From Clostridia bacterium (lineage in GTDB: Bacteria > Bacillota > Clostridia > Oscillospirales > CAG-272), in contig JAGAFQ010000125.1 in NCBI GenBank assembly GCA_017612495.1, positions 1 to 5,295 on the forward strand: 5,295 nucleotides of DNA, in the 5' to 3' direction. A program made the position numbers and the translations under genes. The notes under the pieces were generated by a model. It was not told the origin of the DNA and ran no database searches. It worked only from the letters and a program-made list of their open reading frames with translations. Shown here in pieces: positions 1 to 5,295 of the stretch; position 1 is the stretch's first letter, and each line of letters begins with the position of its first letter.

Positions 1-1
1 A

Positions 2-106
2 AAGATTGTTGAGTACATTGAACTTTATTACAATTCCCAACGACTGCATTCGGGTATAAATTATTCTATCCCAAATCAATTTTTCACTCTTCTATCTGTC
101 CACTAA
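2..106 (+). CDS. IS3-family transposase (orfB), C-terminal fragment, 5' end outside window
   Basis: The last 34 codons of an open frame run into the window from upstream and stop at TAA 104-106. The peptide contains YIELYYNSQRLHSG and then IPNQF. This is the characteristic tail of the rve/DDE integrase domain of IS3-family transposases (consensus roughly YIxxYNxxRxHSxLgyxtPxxf), which follows the last catalytic glutamate. The DDE residues and the orfA part are outside the window, so activity and the orfA/orfB frameshift cannot be judged. The enzyme would bind the element's terminal repeats and catalyse copy-out/paste-in transposition through a circular intermediate, as known for the family. 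The subgroup (IS150-like or IS3-like) cannot be decided from this piece. Confidence 0.85.
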   Translation, partial: KIVEYIELYYNSQRLHSGINYSIPNQFFTLLSVH

Positions 107-114
107 TCTTGACA
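97..114 (-). repeat. Terminal inverted repeat of the IS3-type element (IRR tip)
   Basis: Read inward from the tip on the - strand, the sequence is TGTCAAGATTAGTGGACA. It has the TG start and the GTGGACA-like block often seen at ends of Firmicute IS3-family elements. The outermost six bases on the + strand are TTGACA (109-114), a perfect -35 hexamer pointing out of the element. In IS3-family elements such as IS911, a -35 in the right end pairs with a -10 in the left end to form a promoter in the circle junction. The repeat probably extends further inward, but its inner limit cannot be set without the left end. Confidence 0.65.
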
Positions 115-1157
115 AGTTTTCCCTCGAAGAAGCGCAAAAGCTCATAAAAGAAGCAGAAGAGTGCGGCATCAATGCCTTTACGATAACCGGCGGCGAGCCG
201 ATGCTCCATCCGCATTTTATGGATATTATTTCCGATATCTATGCGCGCGGTATGTATGTCGAGGATCTTAACACAAACGGCCACCTTCTCACGCAGGAGA
301 TCCTTGATGAGATGAAAAAGATCGGTTGCCGTCCGCTTATGAAAATATCTTATGACGGCATCGGACATCACGATTGGCTCAGAAGCAAAGAGGGCGCCGA
401 AGAAAACACGCTTCGCGCCATTCGTCTGTGCATCGAAAACGGCTTTCCCGTCAAGGCGCAGACCAACGTTCACCGACAGAACGTCGATACCATGCTCCCC
501 ACAGCCAAACTGCTCTCGGATATGGGCGTTCGTGAAATGCGCATCATTCGCACCTCTGAAAGTCCCCGTTGGTATCAGAACGCCGGCAATGCCTGTCTTG
601 ATATCGACGAATATTTTGACCGTATGCTCGAATTCTTGCAAGAATACGTCAAGACCGACTGCAAAATGGATATTGATGTCTGGCAGTTTATGCACTTATC
701 GCCGAAAAACAAGACTTACCGTCCGAGAGGTATCGAATGCGGAAAGGATGAATATCGCGATTCATTGCCCGTTTGCCGAGGTAATCGCGGTATGGCGGCG
801 ATCGGCGCAAACGGCAATTTGTATCCCTGCTTTCAGATCTCGGGCTATTTTGAACAGCACGGATGGTTTCTCGGCAACGTAAAGGAAGACGGACTTCAAA
901 AGCATCTGCGATCGGGCGACTATCTCGATTTTGTCTGCACGACCGTCAAAGCGATCAAAGAGCACAGCGAAAAATGCGCAAGCTGCAAATGGTTCTCCTA
1001 TTGCTGCGGCGGATGCCGTGTGGCGGGCATTCTTTTGTCAAACGATACACTCGGTCCCGACCTTTCGCGCTGTCTTTTCTTCGAGGGCGGCTATTTGGAA
1101 AAACTCGAAAACGTTTTGCCCGGATATAAAAGCATATATCCCATCGAGGGTTTATAA
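115..1157 (+). pseudogene. Radical SAM/SPASM enzyme, 5'-truncated at the IS junction
   Basis: The frame is open across the junction and codes for about 347 residues from FSLEEAQKL (117 on) to TAA 1155-1157. Visible parts in order are the GGEP motif of the radical SAM barrel (189-200), a TNG strand end (273-281), KISYDG (342-359), and a SPASM domain. SPASM cysteines start at 774, 828, 975, 984, 1002, 1014 and 1071. They fit the known spacing CX12GX4C...CX2CX5CX3C...C, which binds two auxiliary Fe-S clusters. The N-terminal part with CxxxCxxC, which holds the SAM-binding 4Fe-4S cluster, is missing; IS sequence stands in its place. ATG 201 immediately follows the GGEP motif, so it is not the natural start. 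Without the cluster motif the product cannot be an active radical SAM enzyme. The parent family makes peptide or protein modifications (RiPP maturases, sulfatase maturases) and some other reactions; the substrate is not identifiable. A misassembled junction is the main alternative to a real insertion. Confidence 0.8.
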
Positions 1158-1162
1158 GATAT

Positions 1163-1194
1163 AAAGACGGTCTTTTGACCGTCTTTTCTTTTTT
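1163..1194 (+). terminator. Rho-independent terminator after the radical SAM gene
   Basis: A perfect 10-base inverted repeat, AAAGACGGTC / GACCGTCTTT (1163-1172 and 1177-1186), encloses a TTTT loop and is followed by TCTTTTTT. It starts five bases after the stop codon. It should end transcription of the radical SAM remnant and insulate the downstream membrane-protein gene. Confidence 0.92.
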
Positions 1195-1246
1195 GTAAAA
1201 GCCCAAAGCGACTGCCGATATGAGCGCACCCGATATGCTTACAAAC

Positions 1247-1280
1247 TTGACTTTGACGGCATTTTATGTTAAATTATGAT
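1247..1280 (+). promoter_or_regulatory. Sigma-A-type promoter for the YwaF-like gene
   Basis: The best candidate is TTGACT (1247-1252), 17 bases, TAAATT (1270-1275). A TG lies one base before the -10 (1267-1268), giving an extended -10. An overlapping alternative is TTGACG (1253-1258), 16 bases, TATGAT (1275-1280). Either gives a start about 50 bases before the ATG at 1336. The promoter lies downstream of a strong terminator and upstream of a clear ribosome binding site, so its placement is logical. Which of the two hexamer pairs is used cannot be told from sequence. Confidence 0.6.
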
Positions 1281-1335
1281 TGTGATTTTGCAATGATATA
1301 AGTCCGTTTGCTCGGCAAAATAAGGAGTTTTTCAA

Positions 1336-2739
1336 ATGATCACCTGGCTTTTATCGGGATGCGCCGTATCTCTTGCGCTGTCCTTAATTATAATCTACTG
1401 CCCGACAGTCTTTGAAAGATCGCGATCGGCAGAGAAGTTTTATAAGACCGTCGCCTGCATCTTTTTGGCATTATCGTTTGTTGAGATGTTCTTGCCCGAC
1501 CTTTGGTCGTGGCGCTTTTGCGATGCCGAGGATATGTTGAAAGAGCTTCACGATCCCGCATTTTCTCTTGTAAGGCTTTTGTCCTCATCGCTCATTGCCG
1601 TGATCCCCGTATCATATCTTTATCCCAAAAAGAATTTGATGCGCTTTTCGGGATTTTTCGGAGTATTGAGCTTTGTTTTCGATTTTATCTACGCCGAAAC
1701 GTATATAAACAACGCCATAAACGCGCAGTCGTTTCCGTTCGGCGATCTTTTTAAGTCGTTTTTCATCGATCCCGTATTCAGAATTTCATTCTTTCTCATT
1801 TTAGAAACGCTCAAGCTTTTCCTTGCCTTGTCGATCTTTAAGCGCCGCAGAGAAGAGCTTGCGTTTTCGGGCATTTGGGATGCAGTAAAATTTATACTCA
1901 TATCGATACCGCTTTTGATAGTGAATATCCAGCCGCAGTTTTTCGGGCAGTTCTTCGGCACGTTTACCGATATTGAGATATCGTCGCTGAATTTTGCCGA
2001 TATTATATGGCTTATATCAATCCCGATACAAGTCGCCGTATATACGCTTATATTCCGAAAGAGAAGTGAAGAAGACAAAAACGTTCTGCTCTCGCTTTTG
2101 TCGTTGTCGCTTTGCTTTCAGTTCACGGCATTTTTCCGCTCTGCGGGACTTGTGACCATAGCGCGCCTGCCTTTTCAGCTTTGCAATTTCGGCTGCTATC
2201 TCATCGTTGCCGCCGTGATAACAAAATGCCGCAAGTTCGGTGTGTTCGCCGCATCGATAAACGTCATCGGCGCTTTGCTTGCGGTGATAGTCTGCTCGAC
2301 TCCCGGTGAGTGCGGACTTTTCTATACATACAATATGCACTACATATTAGAGCATAACGGCATCATCGTTGTAAGCCTTTTGCTTTTGACCTTAAATGTG
2401 ATAACCCCCTTAAAGCTTTCCGATGCAAAGACCGTCTTTTGGGGATATAATATTTACTATTTTTCCGTTTTCATAATCGGCACTGCGTTCAATACCGTAT
2501 CTCGCATAACGAATAACGATTATTTTTCCTGCAATTATCTTTTTATGTTCGATAAGGATGCGGCCGTTGAAGTGCTGCCGTTTATCGGCAAATTATTCGA
2601 TATGAAAGTAACGCTTTGGAATTTTGCCGAATTCAGCATTGTCCAGCTTGTCGTGTATTTTGTATTTTTGGCTATGTGCATGGCGATGTTCTCGCTGTTT
2701 TTGCTTATCTTCCGCCAAAGATCGAAGGCAGACATTTAA
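1336..2739 (+). CDS. Polytopic membrane protein, C-terminal half YwaF/TMEM164-like
   Basis: The product is a 467-residue, very hydrophobic protein with about twelve predicted membrane segments by eye (near residues 3-21, 37-53, 82-97, 104-121, 148-168, 184-199, 222-240, 251-267, 283-296, 303-320, 337-357, 368-387 and 432-459; a few may not span). The start is ATG 1336, with AAGGAG at 1322-1327, eight bases upstream. Residues about 270-460 resemble bacterial YwaF (TIGR02206), related to eukaryotic TMEM164. The shared features are LPFQLC (278-283), a GAL...STPG stretch (312-324), ILEHNG with His340, and NYLF (400-403). TMEM164 is reported as a phospholipid acyltransferase that uses a cysteine; YwaF itself has no settled function. 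The equivalents here would be Cys283 and His340, which is inference. Typical YwaF proteins are about half this length, so residues 1-260 are an extra region. It has its own promoter and no clear terminator after it. A lipid-related role is only a guess. Confidence 0.7.
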   Translation: MITWLLSGCAVSLALSLIIIYCPTVFERSRSAEKFYKTVACIFLALSFVEMFLPDLWSWRFCDAEDMLKELHDPAFSLVRLLSSSLIAVIPVSYLYPKKNLMRFSGFFGVLSFVFDFIYAETYINNAINAQSFPFGDLFKSFFIDPVFRISFFLILETLKLFLALSIFKRRREELAFSGIWDAVKFILISIPLLIVNIQPQFFGQFFGTFTDIEISSLNFADIIWLISIPIQVAVYTLIFRKRSEEDKNVLLSLLSLSLCFQFTAFFRSAGLVTIARLPFQLCNFGCYLIVAAVITKCRKFGVFAASINVIGALLAVIVCSTPGECGLFYTYNMHYILEHNGIIVVSLLLLTLNVITPLKLSDAKTVFWGYNIYYFSVFIIGTAFNTVSRITNNDYFSCNYLFMFDKDAAVEVLPFIGKLFDMKVTLWNFAEFSIVQLVVYFVFLAMCMAMFSLFLLIFRQRSKADI

Positions 2740-2749
2740 GTGAATTTTA

Positions 2750-2769
2750 TCAATTTATGTCAATTTACG
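2750..2769. repeat. Tandem 10-base direct repeat upstream of the promoter
   Basis: TCAATTTATG (2750-2759) is followed directly by TCAATTTACG (2760-2769), nine of ten bases identical. The preceding ten bases (GTGAATTTTA) are a looser match. The 10-base period would put the copies on one face of the helix, just upstream of the -35 at 2780. It could be a regulator site or an UP-like AT element, or chance in an AT-rich spacer. Confidence 0.35.
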
Positions 2770-2779
2770 GTGTTTTTTG

Positions 2780-2808
2780 TTGAAATATATCGTATTTTGT
2801 GATATATT
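2780..2808 (+). promoter_or_regulatory. Extended -10 promoter for the DUF3137-like/LemA unit
   Basis: TTGAAA (2780-2785) and TATATT (2803-2808) are separated by exactly 17 bases. TG at 2800-2801 makes an extended -10 (TGATATATT). The expected transcription start is near 2815, giving a leader of about 23 bases before ATG 2838. The hexamers overlap the GTG at 2799, which therefore cannot be the start for transcripts from this promoter. Confidence 0.7.
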
Positions 2809-2812
2809 TTAA
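2780..2812. promoter_or_regulatory. Inverted repeat covering the promoter, putative operator
   Basis: TTGAAATATATC (2780-2791) and GATATATTTTAA (2801-2812) are inverted repeats over 12 bases with one mismatch; the inner nine bases are perfect. The spacer is 9 bases (2792-2800). The arms contain the -35 and -10 hexamers, so a dimeric protein bound here would block RNA polymerase. It lies upstream of the predicted transcription start, so it would act as DNA rather than as an RNA hairpin, unless transcripts read through from the preceding gene. No regulator gene is in the window. AT-rich sequence makes chance palindromes more likely. Confidence 0.45.
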
Positions 2813-2826
2813 TCAATCCAAGTATA

Positions 2827-2831
2827 TGAGG
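2827..2831 (+). promoter_or_regulatory. Shine-Dalgarno that selects ATG 2838
   Basis: TGAGG (2827-2831) lies six bases before ATG 2838, a good distance. The other in-frame starts, GTG 2799 and ATG 2826, have no purine-rich site at the right distance. GTG 2799 also lies inside the promoter. This favours a 603-residue product over a 616-residue one. Confidence 0.6.
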
Positions 2832-2837
2832 CATGTT

Positions 2838-4649
2838 ATGGAATTTGATACCGACAGACTCCTTGAGCCGGCAAAGGCATATAACGAATATTACCGCGAC
2901 AAATTCACGCAAAACGCAAGTGAATTTTTCGATGAACTGACAAAAGAATCAAAGATCGACACCGAAGAAAACCGCAAGGTCTCGGAGCAATACCGAAAAG
3001 CCGATAAAAACAGAACGGAGCTCAAATCGAAGCTTTCCGCCTACCGCGGCTGGCGGATTTTCTTTATCGTTCTGGCGGTGGCGGCAGTCGTTTCTTTCAT
3101 CTTCGGCATCCGAAGCCAAAACGAATGGGTTATCATCTTCGGCGCCGCAGTCGCCATAGTGTCGCTGATCCTTATTTTTACCGTTTTCAAGAAAAAGATA
3201 AAATACTATACCGAGCTTCACAAAACGGCTGACGAAGAAGCGACGAAGCTTTATAACAGGGCATACGAGATAATATCTCCGCTGCTCGATCTTTTCGACG
3301 CAAGAATGACTCTCGATCTTTGCCAAAAGACCGTGCCCACACTCGTCTTCGATGAAAACTTCAATATGCGCCGCTTCGATTATTTGAGCGGCAAATACGG
3401 TTATTGCGCCGATTACGGATGCGATATTTCAACGACGGGCGTCTTGTCGGGCGAGATCATCGGCAACCCCTTTGTGTTTGAAAGAAGACTTGTTCACAAG
3501 TGGGGAACGCAGACTTACACTGGCTCGCTCACCATCCATTGGACTACTCACTACACCGACTCCGAGGGACACACGCGTACGGAGCATCACACTCAAACGC
3601 TCTATGCCTCCGTGCATAAGCCGAAGCCGTTTTATAATTTTGACACGCGCTTGGTTTACGGCAACGAGGCGGCGCCCGATCTTTCTTTTTCAAGGCAGAT
3701 GACGCATTGCGAGAAGCTTTCCGAAAGAAAGCGCCAATCGTTTGTAAAATCCCGTTACCGCGACATAAAAAAACTTGCCAAGCGTGACGGCGATTTCCGC
3801 GAGATAGGCAACGAAGAATTCGATTCGCTATTCTTTGCCGCAAACCGTGACCACGAGGTGCAATTCCGCCTTTTGTTCACGCCCTTAGCACAAAAGAATA
3901 TGACGGGTATATTGACGGGAGATTCGCCCTACGGCGACGATTTTGCGATGTCAAAGGCGGGATGCCTCAACTTCGTTTCATCGGAGCACGCGCAAAATTG
4001 GAATATGAATATCGACTCCGCCGATTATTATTCATACGACGTCGATATCTGCCGCGGAAATTTTATATCGAAAAACGAGGAATATTTCAAATCCGTCTTC
4101 TTCGATTTCGCGCCGCTTTTGTCAATACCGCTCTATTTGCAAATGAAGCCGCACGAATACATATATAAAGACGTTTATGAGCGCAACTATACGTCTCTTG
4201 AAGCAGAGGTTTTAATAAACCGTATGCCGAGAGCGAACTTCGTGCATCCGAAGACGGTAACGAATGCGATACTCAAAACCTCGTTCGATAAAAAGAACGG
4301 CTCAAATGATGAATTGACCGTCACGGCATATTCATACCGAACTGTCGTGCGCGTTGATTATATACCCGTTTTGGGCGGCGACGGACACATGCACTCGGTG
4401 CCCGTTCCGTGGCTCCTGTATATCCCGCTTGAACAGCAGACAAAGGTCGCGCTCTCAAAACTCGATATGGACGAGAGGGAATACCGCCACAGCAAATTTT
4501 CGGGCGATTCCGATTCCCATACGTTCTATCACGGCATATATCTTACCCTCGGCAATATTCTCTACAGCGCCGACTCTTCGCCCGAAGAATCGGACGATTC
4601 CGATGCCGACGGACTTGATATCGACGAGGGCGATTTTACATTGAACTGA
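2838..4649 (+). CDS. DUF3137-like membrane protein, LemA partner
   Basis: The product has 603 residues from ATG 2838 (616 if GTG 2799 were used). A charged, coiled-coil-prone N-terminus (about 38-68) leads to two membrane helices (about 73-91 and 97-116) flanked by basic residues (AYRGWR before, FKKKIK after). This suggests a hairpin with both ends in the cytoplasm. A second charged helix (about 120-148) precedes a large soluble region. There, GEIIGNPFVFERR (205-217), FYNFDTRLVYG (265-275) and NEEFDSLFFAANRDHEVQFRLLFTP (325-349) match in order the pattern I recall for DUF3137: an F(S/E)-type strand, an F-N strand, then NPEFE..F.V...D.VEARY.LTP. Residues 234-260 hold six histidines (234, 238, 245, 250, 251, 260). 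The C-terminus is strongly acidic (577-599) and the N- and C-terminal regions exceed the usual DUF3137 length. LemA follows after 26 bases, an arrangement known for DUF3137 genes. Biochemical function is unknown. The family assignment is by eye and moderate in strength. Confidence 0.7.
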   Translation: MEFDTDRLLEPAKAYNEYYRDKFTQNASEFFDELTKESKIDTEENRKVSEQYRKADKNRTELKSKLSAYRGWRIFFIVLAVAAVVSFIFGIRSQNEWVIIFGAAVAIVSLILIFTVFKKKIKYYTELHKTADEEATKLYNRAYEIISPLLDLFDARMTLDLCQKTVPTLVFDENFNMRRFDYLSGKYGYCADYGCDISTTGVLSGEIIGNPFVFERRLVHKWGTQTYTGSLTIHWTTHYTDSEGHTRTEHHTQTLYASVHKPKPFYNFDTRLVYGNEAAPDLSFSRQMTHCEKLSERKRQSFVKSRYRDIKKLAKRDGDFREIGNEEFDSLFFAANRDHEVQFRLLFTPLAQKNMTGILTGDSPYGDDFAMSKAGCLNFVSSEHAQNWNMNIDSADYYSYDVDICRGNFISKNEEYFKSVFFDFAPLLSIPLYLQMKPHEYIYKDVYERNYTSLEAEVLINRMPRANFVHPKTVTNAILKTSFDKKNGSNDELTVTAYSYRTVVRVDYIPVLGGDGHMHSVPVPWLLYIPLEQQTKVALSKLDMDEREYRHSKFSGDSDSHTFYHGIYLTLGNILYSADSSPEESDDSDADGLDIDEGDFTLN

Positions 4650-4675
4650 AATTTACTGAATAAAGGAGAAATACT

Positions 4676-5295
4676 ATGGCAAACCAACTTGACGAACTCA
4701 ATGACAAAGTGATGAATGAAGGCAGAGACGTCGGCGTTATCGCAAAGAGGATACCCGTTGAAAAATCGACGAGCGCCGTCGTTTTAGAGGTGGTCCTTTG
4801 GTGTCTTTTGATAATTCCGGGACTGATCTTTTTCATCGTCAAAAAGAAAAGAGAAAGCTATTTCAATCAGCTTGAACAAAGACTTCAGCACGACGCATCC
4901 ACTATCGACAACTATCTTGAACAGCGCGTTATGATCCTGCAAAACTGCGCAAAGCTTCTTGACAAGGCGATCGACCTCGACAAAAACACCTTTGCCGATA
5001 TCGCACGTCTTCGCAGCGGAAACGGCGATGACAACCGCAACGAGGTATCATCAAAGCTTGATTCCGTCGGCAGAAGCATAAACGTTGCCGTCGAGCGCTA
5101 TCCCGATTTGAAAGCTCACGCCGAGATCGCCGACGCCATGCAGCAAAACAGCTATTTGCAGCGTGAGATCACCGCCGCAAGAGAGGTCTATAACGACACC
5201 GTAAATACCTGGAACCGCGAGATCTTCGCATGGCCCGTAAATCAGATGGTAGCCGCAAAGCGCGGTTATACCACGAGAATTCCTTTTGCCGCCGC
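4676..5295 (+). CDS. lemA: LemA-family protein, 3' end outside window
   Basis: 206 complete codons are visible from ATG 4676; the frame is still open at the window edge. AAAGGAG (4662-4668) lies seven bases upstream, and the gene follows the DUF3137-like gene by 26 bases with no terminator, so the two are probably one operon. Residues 1-34 are a short polar extension, about 36-55 one membrane helix, and KKKR (56-59) follows. By the positive-inside rule this puts the rest in the cytoplasm. Residues 60-205 are helical and match LemA (PF04011): EQRVMILQNCAKLL (82-95) in place of the usual RR-DLIPNLV block, YPDLKAH (142-148), then EITAAREVYNDTVNTWN (164-180), FAWPVNQMVAAKRGY (184-198). Known LemA proteins are about 180-200 residues, so little should be missing except a possible tail. 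LemA forms a membrane-anchored helical bundle of unknown function. The N-terminal extension ahead of the helix is longer than usual. Confidence 0.88.
   Translation, partial: MANQLDELNDKVMNEGRDVGVIAKRIPVEKSTSAVVLEVVLWCLLIIPGLIFFIVKKKRESYFNQLEQRLQHDASTIDNYLEQRVMILQNCAKLLDKAIDLDKNTFADIARLRSGNGDDNRNEVSSKLDSVGRSINVAVERYPDLKAHAEIADAMQQNSYLQREITAAREVYNDTVNTWNREIFAWPVNQMVAAKRGYTTRIPFAA

Larger units (their letters stand above)
1..114 (+). mobile_element. Right end of an IS3-family insertion sequence
   Basis: This is the transposase-terminus end of an IS3-family element; the rest lies before the window. It holds the C-terminus of the orfB-type transposase and an end reading TGTCCACTAATCTTGACA (97-114). 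That end closes with CA, as expected for the 5'-TG...CA-3' termini of IS3 elements. The transposase stop codon (104-106) lies inside this terminal repeat, which is common in the family. By hand count 37 of 114 bases are G or C (about 32%), against 58 of 120 (about 48%) in the adjoining 121-240, so the segment has a foreign composition. The other end and any target-site duplication cannot be seen. The exact boundary at 114/115 is inferred from the CA end and from where radical SAM-like coding begins. Confidence 0.8.

Noticed and set aside
84..695. 203-codon open frame on the - strand crossing the IS junction
   Set aside because: It lies opposite the radical SAM gene, whose motifs are clear. 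It spans the IS boundary and has no recognisable domain, so it is a codon-bias shadow.
201..1157. 318-residue radical SAM protein starting at ATG 201 as an intact gene
   Set aside because: The family's GGEP motif is encoded just before this ATG (189-200), and the same frame continues upstream to the IS end. The ATG is internal and the gene is truncated.
1195..1272. Coding-like stretch in the spacer (…YERTRYAYKLDFDGILC)
   Set aside because: The frame has no start codon or ribosome binding site after the terminator and no family resemblance, so it is probably chance or an untraceable relic.
1220..1279. 19-codon small ORF (MSAPDMLTNL...) in the spacer, a possible peptide substrate for the radical SAM enzyme
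   Set aside because: It has no ribosome binding site, lies after the terminator, overlaps the promoter of the next gene and has no precursor-like core.
1285..1321. 7-base inverted repeat ATTTTGC/GCAAAAT in the leader of the membrane-protein gene
   Set aside because: The arms are short and AT-rich with a 23-base loop, and there is no terminator or riboswitch-like structure around them.
3544..3843. 99-codon and other - strand frames opposite the DUF3137-like gene
   Set aside because: They have low-complexity, basic, Arg/Ser-rich translations typical of shadows, and no ribosome binding sites or domains.

Overview
The window looks like a chromosomal segment from an uncultured anaerobic Firmicute, most likely a gut-type Clostridia. 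The reasons are strong AAGGAG-type ribosome binding sites, sigma-A-like promoters, moderate GC, a SPASM radical SAM enzyme and a LemA-family protein. This placement is inference; no marker gene is present. All supported genes lie on the + strand.

Positions 1-114 are the right end of an IS3-family insertion sequence. They hold the last 34 codons of its transposase and its terminal inverted repeat, which ends in TTGACA. The end abuts, at about position 115, a radical SAM/SPASM gene that has lost its 5' part, including the CxxxCxxC cluster motif. What remains (115-1157) keeps the GGEP motif and a complete seven-cysteine SPASM motif. It closes with a strong intrinsic terminator (1163-1194).

A 141-base spacer carries a good promoter for the next gene, a 467-residue polytopic membrane protein (1336-2739). 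Its C-terminal half resembles the YwaF/TMEM164 family, and its N-terminal half may be a degenerate copy of the same fold.

After a 98-base AT-rich spacer comes a second transcription unit: a 603-residue membrane protein with a DUF3137-like region (2838-4649), then 26 bases later a LemA-family protein (4676 to the window end, incomplete). Its promoter (TTGAAA, 17 bases, extended -10 TGATATATT) sits inside a near-perfect 12-base inverted repeat, a likely operator. Because the promoter overlaps the upstream-most possible GTG start (2799), the ATG at 2838 with its own Shine-Dalgarno is the better start.

The LemA/DUF3137-like pair is the most coherent functional unit: two membrane-anchored proteins whose large soluble parts are both predicted to face the cytoplasm. 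Its job is unknown. No spacer exceeds 300 bases. No tRNA, rRNA, CRISPR array or riboswitch was recognised.
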